Below are positions 44,138 through 55,585 of a stretch of DNA of 64,000 nt, piece by piece. The position numbers and the translations under genes were made by a program. Within the stretch, counting starts at the first letter, position 1. Every line of letters starts with the position of its first letter. The stretch covers positions 40,027,280-40,091,279 of the forward strand of contig JAJLRJ010000005.1 of NCBI GenBank assembly GCA_024195265.1, given 5' to 3'. This DNA is from Dendrophyllia cribrosa. Its lineage: Eukaryota > Cnidaria > Anthozoa > Scleractinia > Dendrophylliidae. The notes beneath the pieces were generated by a model, which saw only the letters and a list, made by a program, of their open reading frames with translations, was not told the origin of the DNA and did not search any database.

Positions 44138-45082
44138 ATGAGAGTGGACTGGACACAGAGGAAAAAGAAATCCAAGATGGCAAAGTTGACCCTGAAGGAA
44201 GCCGAGGAATATTTAGCTCGTATTCATTATACAGGCCCCCAAGAACCAACAATCGAGGTCTTGACAGAACTACAGCGATGTCATATCTTATCAGTGCCAT
44301 TTGAAAACTTGAGTGTGTATGGAAAAGAGGAAATTATTCCGACGAAAGATTGGCTGTTCGAGAAGATCGTGCGAAGACAACGAGGTGGATTTTGCATGGA
44401 ACTAAACACGATGTTTTCATTTCTTCTTGATTATTTTGGATTTGAATACATGATACATGCTGCTTCAGTGTTCTGCCCGATCACAGGACGCAAAAGCCCA
44501 CCGGCACATCGGATTCATTTAGCGAACGTCGGAGGGAAGCTCTGGTTGACTGACGTTGCGTTAGGCGATTCATTTTGGACACCCCTTCGTTTCACCGGCT
44601 TACAAGAACATCAAAAACAACAGAGCGGAACTTATCGAATTCGAAAAGACGGAGATAGCTACATCTATGAAGAAGAAGTAAAAATTATTGTCGATGAATT
44701 TGGTCGAGAAGAAAAGGTTAGGGAGAAGTTTACAAACCCTGATGATCCTAACTGGTCACCTAGATACAAATTTGACCTCATACCAAAAAGGATTGAGGAC
44801 TTCGACGATATGTTAGTTTTTCATCAAACAAATCCCAAGTCTCCATTTACTCATGATCGCATAGTCACCCTGGCAAAACCATGGGGAAGGGTAACCATTG
44901 GAGGAACTAAACTCGTGACTACAACATTTCTGGGAGACAACAAAATCAAGAAAGAATCCAGAGAACTTGAGGGTGGAGAAGAAGAGGTGGTAAAAGAACT
45001 GGAGCAGAAATTTGGAATTAGAAGAGATGCTTGTTTCTACCCTGAGGGGTCTGTGTTTTATGGAGTTGACTGGAATAATTAA
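44138..45082 (+). CDS. Arylamine N-acetyltransferase, copy 3
   Basis: This intact single-exon NAT has an open frame of 314 aa from 44138. The start at 44177-44179 (tccaagATGGCA) corresponds to the starts of copies 2 and 5 and gives 301 aa, so it is preferred. Counted from that start the triad is Cys73 (RGGFCMELN), His111 (PPAHRIHLANVGG) and Asp126 (WLTDVALGD). It is closest to copy 2, sharing the FCPITGRK loop and the long C-terminal stretch EEEVKIIVDEFGREEK. The upstream sequence carries the 'cctcgtttccggggtctt' phrase also seen before copies 4 and 5. Confidence 0.95.
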   Translation: MRVDWTQRKKKSKMAKLTLKEAEEYLARIHYTGPQEPTIEVLTELQRCHILSVPFENLSVYGKEEIIPTKDWLFEKIVRRQRGGFCMELNTMFSFLLDYFGFEYMIHAASVFCPITGRKSPPAHRIHLANVGGKLWLTDVALGDSFWTPLRFTGLQEHQKQQSGTYRIRKDGDSYIYEEEVKIIVDEFGREEKVREKFTNPDDPNWSPRYKFDLIPKRIEDFDDMLVFHQTNPKSPFTHDRIVTLAKPWGRVTIGGTKLVTTTFLGDNKIKKESRELEGGEEEVVKELEQKFGIRRDACFYPEGSVFYGVDWNN

Positions 45083-45145
45083 AAATGTACAGTCCATTGT
45101 CTTTTCTCTCTCAAGAATAGAAGCAAAATACACAAGCGTGTTATT

Positions 45146-45962
45146 TTATTTTTTTATTTTATTCTCCAAATACTTGCTCTCCATCAAGCAAGTGGTCAGC
45201 GGCCTTACTAATAATATTAAATAACGTAACAATAAAATACAAATAATCTGAACATGACTAGCTTAGCTCTGAAAGAATTTACAATTTGTGCCTCAACAAC
45301 ATTCAAGGGAAGGCTATTCCAGTTCCTGATTGTAATAGGGAAAATAGAAAACAAATGATAATTTGTTTCAGATGCTGGGACTTTATATGAAAATTTATGC
45401 ATGTGCCTGCTAGAGCAGGCTCCAGATACTTCTGTTGGTCTATCTCAACTAGGTTATGGTGCATTTTATATAACATTGTTAGTCTTGCTTTCCTCTAGCC
45501 TGTTCCAGGCGTTCAGATAGTGGGGAAAGCGCGAATAGTTGGGGAAGGCGCGAAGAAAAGCGAGCGAACGCTTATCTTCGCGCCTTCCCCAACTATTTGC
45601 GCTTTCCCCACTATCTGAATGCCTGGAACTGGCTAGCTTTCCTCCTACATAGTTCTTAAGTTTCCCAATCAAGTTCTTTCAACATTTCTTTGACACTAGC
45701 AGATCTTTCATAGCGATGTCGTACATAGCGTGCAGCTCTGCGTTGTACATACCATTTCTACTCTTTCCCTGTTTTGTTTGGTGTATGGATCCCAAACCGT
45801 TGAAGCGTATTCCACAGTGGGCCGGACCAAACTCTTGTAGGCAATAGACTTCAGATCTGGAGAGTTTATTCTAAGGTTTCTTCTCAGAAAACCTAGTGTC
45901 TGATTACCTTTAGTGACGATGTTGGATATGTGTTGATTCCAATGATATGTGTTGATTCCAAC
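45146..45962 (-). mobile_element. CR1/L2-like LINE, 3' fragment inserted in the NAT3 flank
   Basis: The minus strand reads as the end of a CR1-type reverse transcriptase protein: GFLRRNLRINSPDLKSIAYK, SLVRPTVEYASTVWDPYTK, and after a break FPITIRNWNSLPLNVVEAQ. An A-rich tail abuts 45146. TGTTATT is found on both sides (45139-45145 and 45963-45969), and the sister flanks of copies 2 and 4 show the empty site. A 141 bp MITE is nested inside. Confidence 0.88.
45495..45635. mobile_element. Foldback MITE, 141 bp, 8 bp duplication GCTTTCCT, nested in the LINE
   Basis: The arms 'ctagcctgttccaggcgttc' and 'gaatgcctggaactggcta' are inverted, and pairing continues through 'gatagtggggaaagcgcg'. GCTTTCCT is duplicated at 45487-45494 and 45636-45643, which suggests a hAT-type insertion. 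Confidence 0.9.
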
Positions 45963-46326
45963 TGTTATTGTTACAGTAGTCTCCTACACAGCCATTATTT
46001 GGATCACCACAAAATGCATGAGGAGGAGTGGAGAGAAGTGTTGTGTGATTAGCAAAATTGAGCATTGTTTGGCAATCCAAATTATGGCTGCATGGGATAC
46101 TTACATGTACAAGCATGCTGATGCATTAAAATTACCCACCATGCAAAAACTTTGCATACTTAGCTTGCAGATAGACCCAGATAGTCGAGTGGTTGATACA
46201 TGTGTGGTTTATTCTAGGCAATTCTCAAGTGTGATGGATTCTTTTTACCTTTTTATAGCTTTGAACTGAAAGAATTATGTGACACATACATTAATAAAAT
46301 ATTAATTCATGATGTCAAGCATACAT

Positions 46327-46550
46327 CACAGGGTCCAGAGGAACTCTATTTGATCGTACAAGACGATATTTTCTTCGAATTGTCGCCATCTTGAAAGTTT
46401 ATATATACCGATTTCGCAGCTTCCAAGCCCGTAGTAATTTGGCCCGCGGTACATATTTTGTGTAACGCAATCAGTTTAACTTTCAAGACGGTGACAATTC
46501 GAAGAAAATAATGTCTTGTACGATCAAATAGAGCTCCTCTGTACCCTGTG
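46327..46550. mobile_element. hAT-like MITE, 224 bp, 8 bp duplication GCATACAT
   Basis: The TIRs are CACAGGGTCCAGAGGA at the left and the complement CACAGGGTACAGAGGA at the right, with inner arms 'tttgatcgtacaagac' and 'cttcgaattgtc'. GCATACAT is duplicated at 46319-46326 and 46551-46558. The empty site 'caagcatacatcactaaa' is present at about 50565-50582 in the sister flank. Confidence 0.93.
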
Positions 46551-46559
46551 GCATACATC

Positions 46560-48126
46560 ACTAAATATTATTGTTCCTAAGTTTGAACTTACTTGATTGA
46601 TTATTGAAATTTGCGATATAGCCCTTACGTCACTAATTCAACAATTTGCGCTTAACATCCATGATGTACTTCATGTAGTACAATGAGTAGGTGTAAACCT
46701 TTCAGAGAAACCTTCCAAGCCATCTCAAAACTCAAAAACAGGTGCCTACACTTTGCACTTTCAATAACAAATTAACAGTTAACATGATTAAAAAAAATTA
46801 TGAAGCACTTTTTAATTCTGCAAACAGGTATAAATTTTAGGTCTTAGTAGTTAGTAGATTTACATTTTTATTGTATTTTATATAGGTTACATAATTTTTT
46901 ATATTAGGTTACCATGTAATTATATATTGAAAAGTACATAGGAATATATAATAAAGTATGAATGTATGTATGTATGACAACAATGATGATGATGATGAGG
47001 TATGTATAACTCCAGAGACAACAGAGTATATTTTTAATTGGGTGGCTTGAAAGCAAGCACCAGAGGCACAACCCTTTGGAGGGATCTATCCACCCACCCC
47101 ACCCCCCAGAAAATTTTGAAATCTAGTGGACCCTATAGGCTTAGAAATGCAATTTTGCCTGAAATTGGGGGGTCTGTAGACCCCCCCAGCCTGCCCTGCT
47201 CTGCCATCCCTGAAACCAACAGTTTTAGTGCTCAAGGTTGGGCAGTATCACCTGATTTTAGCCATTTTAGTAGATTTTAGCTACTGGCTTGTCGGCTTTG
47301 TATCCGGCAATATTGCGCTTTGTTCAAAGTATTTAAGTGCACTCAAGTTGTGGCTTTGTGTCTCCCCAGCTCCAGGGGTAGACTAAAAAAAAAATCCAGA
47401 TTTCAGCGATCTCCAGAGTTTGGCATCTATGCAAAGAAGAACATAGAAGTTTAATACTTATTAAGCTTGTGTATCATTCAAGATAAATTATTTACTTTAT
47501 AAAATAAGGAGGGGACTGGGCCTCCTGTGACTCTCTCCTGGATCTTCCGCTGACACATTTTTCAGTTTTCACAGTAAATCTGGCTTGGGTATTAAACAAA
47601 AGCTGTTAATTCTCTATTGAGCTCCCCCCAGCGTGTGGGGATAGTTAATTTATTTTAGCACATTTGGGAAAAACGGAGGGGACTTATAAATAGAATGTGG
47701 GGGCTTAGTTAATTTTCAGAAATGACAATACACAGCAGGAGCTGACATAGATAAACCATATTTTGATGAAAACTGTCATGTTTGTGTTTCAATCATTACT
47801 ATTAAATTTTATTACTTGAGTACAAGTTTTGGGAAAAATACCTTATTAAGTTACCTTAGTATACCTTACTTGACAATTATGTCAGTTAGTGGCCGGATTA
47901 ATTAGTAAGAAAGTACGGTTATATAAATAGCAAATATTCTTTTTCTCTGTTTTGAAGGAAGATGGGGTTGGGGTGGTGGTGGTGGTGGGGGGGGGGGGGG
48001 GGGGCGCTCCATAAAGGGGGTATTTGGGCAAGGTTGGGCAAAGGCAAGGGAGTTTAACCTCGTTACCAGGGTCTTCTCGGCGCTTAAGGTCGCGGATGAG
48101 TGGGAACTTGGACACGGAGGGAAAAG
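46560..48126. repeat. Segmental duplication, copy A (5' flank of NAT copy 4)
   Basis: From about 46560 to 48126 the sequence is nearly identical to 50570-52185, including 'ccacccaccccaccccccag' regions, a G-rich tract (47990-48004) and the promoter-proximal 'gtcttctcggcgcttaagg'. No gene lies in it. Confidence 0.9.
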
Positions 48127-49038
48127 ATGGAGGCAAAGTTGACTCCAAAGGAAGCCGAGGAATATTTAGGTCGTATTCATTATACAGGCCCCAAAGAGCC
48201 AACAATCGAGGTATTGACAGAACTACAGCGATGTCATATCTTATCAGTACCATTTGAAAACTTGAGTGTGTATGGAAGAGAGAAAATAATTCTCTCGAAA
48301 GATTGGCTGTTCGAAAAGATCGTGGGAAGACATCGAGGTGGATTTTGCTTTGAATTAAACACGATGTTTTCATTTCTTCTTGATTATTTTGGATTTGAAT
48401 ACAAAACACATGCTGCTTCAGTGTAGAGCCGAAAGACTGCGTTCCAAGGCCCACCGTTTGCTCATCGGGTTCTTTTGGCGAACGTCGGAGGGAATCTGTG
48501 GTTGACTGACGTTGCGTTCGGCGATTCATTTTGGACGCCTCTTAATTTCACCGGCTTGCAAGAACATCAAAAACAACAGAGCGGAACTTATCGAATTCGA
48601 AAAGATGGAGACAGCTACATCTACGAAGAAAAAGTAAAAATTATTGTCGATGAATTTGGTCGAGAAGATAAGGCAAAGGAAAAGTTTACAAGTCCTGGTG
48701 ATCCTAACTGGTCACCTAGATACAAATTTGAACTCATACCAAAAAGCGTAGAGGACTTCAACGAAATGTTAGTTTATCATCAAACAAATCCCAAGTCTCC
48801 ATTTACTCATGATCGCATAGTCACCCTGGCAAAACCATGGGGAAGGGTAACCATTGGAGGAACTAAACTCGTGACTACAACATTTCTGGGAGACAACAAA
48901 GTCAAGAAAGAATCCAGAGAACTTGAGGGTGGAGAAGAAGAGGTGGTAAAAGAACTGGAGCAGAAATTTGGAATTAGAAGAGATGCTTGTTTTTACCCTG
49001 AGGGTTCTGTGTTTTATGGAGTTGACTGGAAGAATTAA
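48127..49038 (+). pseudogene. Arylamine N-acetyltransferase, copy 4, single nonsense mutation
   Basis: The frame is open and collinear with copy 5 over 304 codons except for TAG at codon 100 (48424-48426), where copy 5 has TAC for Tyr. Translation would stop after Cys74 (RGGFCFELN) and before His113 and Asp128, so the product would lack two catalytic residues. Everything after the stop remains in frame and conserved (RVLLANVGGNLWLTDVAFGD), so the mutation is recent, is a sequencing error, or is polymorphic. Flanks are those of the segmental duplication. Confidence 0.92.
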
Positions 49039-49290
49039 ACGTCATGTACAGGCCATTGTCTTTTCTCTCTCAAGAATAGAAGCAAAATATACAAGCATGT
49101 TGTTACAGTAGTCTCCACACAGCGATTATTTGGATCACCACAAAACGCATGAGGAGGAGTGGAGAGGAGTGTTGTGTGATGAGCAATTGAGCATTGTTTG
49201 TCAATCCAAATAACAGCTGCATGGGATACATGCACTAAAATTACCCACCATGCAGACTTTGCATACTTAGCTTGCAGATAGACCCAGATA

Positions 49291-50029
49291 CAGTCAACTG
49301 CCACCTTGCGGACACCTCGCTATTACGGACAGCAGCTAAATCCCCGGTGAAAGTTACAGACGTTTGACTGAAACAAACTCCCGCTATCACAGACTCTCGC
49401 TATTACAGACTTATAGACACTTTATTCGGTCCCAACGTCACAATTTTATTGTTTCCTCTTTCGTTATAGTGGACACCAAGCAGCATCTTGGAATATTTGC
49501 ACACATACATTAAGTCTATTTCTTCTGCTTTTTGAGATTGTCTTTGTCTTTTTTGGTCGATTTCGGCTTCTTCTGTCCATCAATCAAAATTCCTTCATCT
49601 TTTCCTTTTAAGGCCCTCTTTGCAGTCTCGCTGCCATGAATAAGTTTGTCCAGTCTGTCCAAATATTTCCTTCCACCGTAAATCTTATAAATAACTGGAA
49701 TTTCCAGTCCCAAGCCAGCTCCTTGATTGATCCAACATACGATGATTGTTGTTTACGTACTGAGAAGAACTACTGTATACAAAGGGTACAACATTGAACT
49801 TCTGTTCTGTTAAGTTCTGTTCTGTTTGTAAATAAAGTTCTGACCCTCTTTACGTGCAACAACGGGTCTGAAAAAGGTACTGGAGTTAATGATAATGAAC
49901 ACACGTGACCCCCTACTGTAAATATGGTTTAAAATAAAAAAAATTATCGCATCCCGCTATTACGGACTCTCGCTATTACAGACACCAAATCGCAGTCCCG
50001 AGGGTGTCCGCTATAACGGGAGTTGACTG
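49291..50029. mobile_element. pogo/Tigger-like MITE, 739 bp, TA duplication
   Basis: The ends CAGTCAACTGCCACC... and ...GGGAGTTGACTG are inverted and carry the 'cgctattacggac' pattern known from pogo/Tigger TIRs. TA lies on both sides (49289-49290 and 50030-50031). The empty site 'cccagatagtcgagtgg' is at about 46170 in the sister flank. The 65-codon lysine-rich open frame inside does not resemble a transposase. Confidence 0.92.
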
Positions 50030-50059
50030 TAGTCAAGTGGTTATTACATGTGTCTACCC

Positions 50060-50448
50060 AACAACAACAACAACAATGTTTATTTGAACTGTAAAATTAC
50101 AAAGATGTATACATAATATATAAATTAAAAATAGATATAGTAGCTGGTTATCCAAAATAACTAAAAAGCTAAACTAGTTGGGTAACCATCATTTATTAAT
50201 TAAAAATAATATTCATGCGACAGTCAGAAAAGTGCTTTACTTAAATTAACTAAATTTTAATGTACACACCTTAAATAGAAGTAGGGATAACAGAACAAAT
50301 ATACACGTATAAAATAAAATTAATTAATGAATAAATAAATATAAAAAAAATGTATGGAAATTAGCAAAAAATAACACAAAATATCAATTAATAGTAGAAA
50401 TTAGTAAAAATTAATAAAATGAGAAGTTGTAGATCTCTTTTAAATGAG
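50060..50448 (-). mobile_element. LINE 3' tail insertion with (GTT)n end
   Basis: The NAT flank phrase 'acatgtgtctaccc' is cut here and resumes at 'aggttatgcatgtg'; the flank of copy 2 shows them joined. The insert starts with a run of ACA triplets, which on the minus strand is a GTT-repeat tail after 'aataaacatt', as in LINE 3' ends. No coding sequence survives. Confidence 0.7.
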
Positions 50449-50569
50449 TAGCAGGTTATGCATGTGTATTTGTGTGGTTTATTCTAGGCAATTCACAGCT
50501 TTGAACTGAAAGAATTGTGTTACACATGAATAAAATATTAATTCATGATGTCAAGCATACATCACTAAA

Positions 50570-52185
50570 TATTATTGTTCCTAAATTTTATGAGTTGTGT
50601 TTGAACTTACTTGATTGATAATTGGAATTTGCGATATAGCCCACACATCACTAATTCAACAATTCACGCTTAACATCCATGATGTACTTCATGTAGTACA
50701 ATGAGTGTAAACCTTTTAGAGAAACCTTCCAAGCCATATTAAAACTCAAAAACAGGTACCTTCACTTTGCACTTTCAAGAACAAATTAACAGAAGACATG
50801 ATTAAAAAAATTTATGAAGAACTTTTTAAATCCACAAGCAGGTATAAATTTTAGGTCTTAGTAGTTAGTAGGTTTATAGCTTTAATATACCGGTATTTAC
50901 ATTTTTATTGTATTTTATATAGGTTACATAATTTTTTATATTAGGTTTATACCATGTAATTTTATGTTGAAAAGTCCATAGGAATATATAATAAAGTATG
51001 AATGTATGTATGTATGACAACAATGATGATGATGATGAGGTATGTATAACTCCAGAGACAACAGAGCATATTTTTAATTGGGGGGCTTGAAAGCAAGCGC
51101 CAGAGGCACAACCCTTTGGAGGGATCTATCCACCCACCCCCCAGAAAATTTTGAAATCTAGTGGACCCTATAGGCTTAGAAATGCTATTTTGCCTGAAAT
51201 TGGGGGGCCTATAGACCCCCCAGCCACCCCGGCTCTGCTGTCCCTGAAACCAACAGTTTTAGTGCTCAAGGTTGGGCAGTATCACCTGATTTTAGCCATT
51301 TTAGTAGATTTAGCTACTGGGCTTGTAGGTCTTGTATCGGGCAATATTGCACTTTGTTCAAAGTATTTAAGTACACTCAAGTTGTGGCTTTGTGTCTCCC
51401 CAGCTCCAGGGGTAGACTAAAAAAAATCCAGATTTCAGCAATCTCCAGAGTTTGGCATCTATGCAAAGAAGAACATAGAAGTTAAGTACTTATTAAAGGA
51501 GCTTGTGTATCATTCAAGATAAATTATTTACTTTATAAAATAAGGAGGGGACTGGGCCTCCTGTGACTCTCCCCTGGATCTTCCACTGACACATTTTTCA
51601 GTTTTCACCGTAAATCTGGCTTTGGTATTAAACAAAACCTGTTAATTCTCTATTGAGCTCCCCCCAGCGTGTGGGGATAGTTAATTTATTTTAGCACATT
51701 TGGGAAAAACAGAGGGGATTTATAAATAGAATGTGGGGGCTTAGTTAATTTTCAGAAATGACAATACACAGCAGGAGCTGACATAGATAAACCATATTTT
51801 GATGAAAACTGTCATGTTTGTGTTTCAATCATTACTATTAAATTTTATTACTTGAGTAGAGTACAAGTTTTGGGAAAAATACCTTATTAAGTTACCTTAG
51901 TATACCTTACTTGATAATTATGTCAGTTAGTGGCCGGATTAATTAGTAAGAATGTACGGTTATATAAATAGCAAATATTCTTTTTCTCTGTTTTGAAGGA
52001 AGATGGGGTTGGGGATGGGGGGGTGGGGGGGGGGGGGGGGGGGGGTGGGGGCTCCATAAAGGGGGTATTTGGGCAAGGTTGGGCAAAGGCAAGGGAGCTT
52101 AACCCCGTTACCAGGGTCTTCTCGGCGCTTAAGGTCGCGGATGAGTGGGAACTTGGACACGGAAGGAAAAAAAGTGGAATCCAAG
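50570..52185. repeat. Segmental duplication, copy B (5' flank of NAT copy 5)
   Basis: This is the sister of 46560-48126, with very few differences over more than 1.5 kb and an enlarged G tract (about 52018-52047). It contains no gene. The proline- and glycine-rich frames over the G tract are artefacts. Confidence 0.9.
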
Positions 52186-53097
52186 ATGGAGGCAAAGTTG
52201 ACCCCAAAGGAAGCCGAGGAATATTTAGGTCGTATTCATTATACAGGCCCCAAGGAGCCAACAATCGAGGTCTTGACAGAACTACAGCGATGTCATATCT
52301 TATCAGTACCATTTGAAAACTTGAGTGTATATGGCAGAGAGGAAATAATTCTCTCGAAAGATTGGCTGTTCGAGAAGATCGTGGGAAGACATCGAGGTGG
52401 ATTTTGCTTTGAATTAAACACGATGTTTTCATTTCTTCTTGATTATTTTGGATTTGAATACAATACACATGCTGCTTCAGTGTACAGCCGAAAGACTGGG
52501 CTCCAAGGCCCACCGTTGGATCATCGGGTTCTTTTGGCAAACGTCGGAGGGAATCTGTGGTTGACTGACGTTGCGTTCGGCGATTCATTTTGGACGCCTC
52601 TTAATTTGACCGGCTTGCAAGAACAACAAAAACAACAGAGCGGAACTTATCGAATTCGAAAAGATGAAGACAGCTACATCTGCGAAGAAAAAGTAAAAAT
52701 TATTGTCGATGAATTTGGTCGAGATGAAAAGGCGAAGGAGAAGTTTACAAGTCCTGGTGATCCTAACTGGGCACCTAGATACAAATTTGACCTCATACCA
52801 AAAAGCGTAGAGGACTTTCACGAAATGTTAGTTTATCATCAAACAAATCCCAAGTCTCCATTTATTCATGATCGCATAGTCACCCTGGCAAAACCATGGG
52901 GAAGGGTAACTATTAGAGGGACTAAACTCGTAACTACAACATTTCTGGGAGACAACAAAGTTAAGAAAGAATCCAGAGAACTTGAGGGTGGAGAAGAAGA
53001 GGTGGTAAAAGAACTGGAGGAAAAATTTGGAATTAGAAGAGATGCTTGTTTTTACCCTGAAGGGTCTGTGTTTTATGGAGTTGACTGGAACTATTAA
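52186..53097 (+). CDS. Arylamine N-acetyltransferase, copy 5
   Basis: This intact single-exon gene encodes 303 aa from the ATG at 52186-52188 (tccaagATGGAG). An upstream in-frame extension to 52069 is open but unlikely to be used, because the sister copies start at the same place. The triad is Cys74 (RGGFCFELN), His113 (LDHRVLLANVGG) and Asp128 (WLTDVAFGD). It is the intact sister of pseudogene copy 4 and belongs to the YSRK subgroup with copy 1. Single changes set it apart, such as ICEEKVK in place of IYEEKVK and the ending DWNY instead of DWNN. Confidence 0.95.
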   Translation: MEAKLTPKEAEEYLGRIHYTGPKEPTIEVLTELQRCHILSVPFENLSVYGREEIILSKDWLFEKIVGRHRGGFCFELNTMFSFLLDYFGFEYNTHAASVYSRKTGLQGPPLDHRVLLANVGGNLWLTDVAFGDSFWTPLNLTGLQEQQKQQSGTYRIRKDEDSYICEEKVKIIVDEFGRDEKAKEKFTSPGDPNWAPRYKFDLIPKSVEDFHEMLVYHQTNPKSPFIHDRIVTLAKPWGRVTIRGTKLVTTTFLGDNKVKKESRELEGGEEEVVKELEEKFGIRRDACFYPEGSVFYGVDWNY

Positions 53098-54589
53098 ATT
53101 TGCACAGCCATTCTCTTTTCTCTGGCAAGAATGGAAGCAAAATACACAAGCAAATTGTTATTGTAGTCTCCTACCTTGCTGTTATTTGTATTGTCCCCCC
53201 CCCCCCCCCCCCACCCGGGTCGTTTACACATGTTACTATCCCGGGGGTGGGGCATGTGAGTAAATCTAGCTTAGCCCGGGGGGGCAGGTATTAGCACACC
53301 CATCATTTACCTCGGGGAATTTGACAGCCAGTTTGGTGCATGAATTAAGATAATGATATGATTTACAAAATTTATTTTTGTCTGTGATACTTTGCTTGAT
53401 ATGCAAATACTACAGTTTTATAAACAACATTAAAACTTGTGCTGCATGATTTAATAGATGAAAACAGATGAATATATTTAATAAACTTTATTTTTTCTCA
53501 ACTTACAGTACTCTAGTCTGTTCACTGGCTCTAGCTACAAGACAAATATTATTTAAACTTGAGCTGTATGAACCCGGGGGTGGGATATTTACCGTTCTGT
53601 TTTGGCCTGACCACGGGGAATTTGAATGGCTTCCTTGTCCCCACTGGGGAATTCACCATTTAAAAAAAATGACGGGGGGGGGGGGGGGGGGTGGTGGCAC
53701 TGCTGGAATTGACTCATCCATAACAGCTGCGTAGCAAACTTAATCAGTGGTTACAAGTGCGACTTGCACAGGTGATGCAAATTTTTTGAAAAATGTTGCA
53801 TCACCAGCGCCAGTGGTGGCTACACGTGTGACAAATTTTTGTGAAAAAATTTTGCGAGAAAGACTGCATGAGCTGCGCAAAACTGTGTTGGTAATTAAAC
53901 CTGAGCCTCGTTTTAGTTCTTAAATTTTATTGGTTAGATACCCTTTAGTAGTGTCGCAAGTGCAACAAAAAAGTTGTAGGGTGGCTATGCGAGTGACAAT
54001 GTCCGAGATTTTGTCATAAATATGTAACTCTTGTAACTTTTTTCTGCAATTTTTTAGCTCTCGCATTGCATGTTCTTGGGTGACAACACATGCAATTTTT
54101 ACCATGAGCTGGGGATGCGACAATTTTTCAATAATCGCATCACCTGTACCAGTAAAGAATCGCACATGTTCACATCAGGACCAAAACATGTTAACAGCAA
54201 AAATGTTTCAACAAAACATGTTTCCCGTGGACATGTTTAACATTTCATTGTTTACATTAGTTGTTGATTTCAAGCATGTTGCACGCCTGGTCCTATTAAT
54301 AATTTATACTGTTTAGTATTGACGTAGCATGCATAAGCGCACATGAAATCTAGTTTCAGTTGAATAATTTGGTGGTTTTAATCTCACTTCTCAATTTCTT
54401 TGGGAACAAAGGGCAATACAATGTTTTACAAGGGGACGACAATTGCACTGATGTCTTTTGTCTGGCTTAGATCAAAACTACCTCGTGAAGTACTTTAAAT
54501 CACGCTCAAAATGAACATGTTTCGATCATAATATGCACAGTCTGATGTAAACATGTTTCACAGTGAAACATGTTTTATTCCAGTGATCT
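53098..54589. other. Gene-free stretch with poly-C and poly-G tracts
   Basis: A C tract lies at 53195-53212 followed by 'acccgggtcgtttacac', and a G tract at 53676-53692. Phrases 'cccgggggtgggg' and 'ccacggggaattt' recur through 53230-53660 as a dispersed repeat. From 53750 to 54260 short repeats such as 'aaaacatgtt' recur. No gene is visible. Confidence 0.55.
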
Positions 54590-55027
54590 GACTACACCAA
54601 ATTGAAGAAACGTTGTTGGGTGAAAAGCATAAACTATGAACGATGCGACCCAAAGGTTTACTGGGAAGTTGGAAAAATTAATCTTCGTCTGTGACAGAAT
54701 ATACATTATATTAACATAGGATGCATAAATCATGCTCTTAAATGGCTCAAGCAAAGAAAACATCTTGATCATCAAGAAATGGAATATAGGTGGTTTGCAA
54801 TCAATCTCTAGAGACATAGATAACAATAGTGAAACGAACAATTGCTGGTAGACGAACAAAAGGAGCTAATGAGAGAACTATTGTTTATGTCCACCAGCAT
54901 GGCGGCGATGACGTAACATGAAAACCACCTATTACTCAGCTTGCCAATGCTGCCTACCCAGAATCCCATTCTGTCTCATCGTTCATGGTTGATGCTTTTC
55001 ACGAGTCAACGTTTCTTCAATTTAGTG
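54590..55027. mobile_element. TIR element of about 440 bp with AAATTGAAGAAACGTTG arms
   Basis: The left arm 'aaattgaagaaacgttg' followed by 'gtgaaaagcat' and 'atgaacgatg' is mirrored at the right by 'catcgttcatgg', 'atgcttttcac' and 'caacgtttcttcaattt'. There is no transposase. Confidence 0.78.
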
Positions 55028-55409
55028 TAAACATGTTTTTCCCAAGTGTGAACACAGTATAACAAGCATGCTGATGCATGAACTGATTACACACCATGCA
55101 GAATCTTAGCATACTTGCAGTTAGTCAAGTGTTCAACCCCCAGGGGGTGCGGGGACGACTCAGGTAAATTAGTGACAGGGAGGTACGAAAACATTTTTTT
55201 TAGTTTGAAATTTGCGATCTGCAGACTTATTTTGGGTAAGATTTTTTGTGGTGACTTTCCGGGGGGAGAGGGGACTTTGCGGGAAATATTTTGGTGAGGA
55301 CTATTTTGGGGGTTGGCAAAAAGTTGGACTTTTTTCACGGTCTGGCTTTAGCCTAATAGGACATTCTTTGGGTCTAACAATTTCGCCCCATTCGCACTTC
55401 CCGGGGGGT

Positions 55410-55585
55410 GGGGCCAGGGACCGCGGAGCAAGGCGAAAAGTGGGAGGGCTGACAATTGAAAATAATTTTTTCATATTGAAAATCGAAAAAAGGAATAAAA
55501 TCATAGTGGGGGCGGGGGGCGGGGGCGCAAAAAAGTGGTGGGGCCGCGGCCCTACCAGCCCCTCTCCCTCCGCGGTCCCTGGGGG
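55410..55585. mobile_element. GC-rich foldback, arms CCAGGGACCGCGGAG
   Basis: 'ccagggaccgcggag' at the left and 'ctccgcggtccctgg' at the right are exact complements, next to G-rich runs on both sides. The glycine-rich frames across it are not protein genes. Confidence 0.75.

Noticed and set aside
49516..49713. Lysine-rich 65-codon frame inside the pogo-like element as a transposase remnant
   Set aside because: No DNA-binding or DDE motif could be seen; composition alone is not evidence.
52069..52185. N-terminal extension of NAT copy 5 from an upstream ATG
   Set aside because: The sister genes start at the MEAKLT/MKAKLT position; the extension is flank sequence that is merely open.
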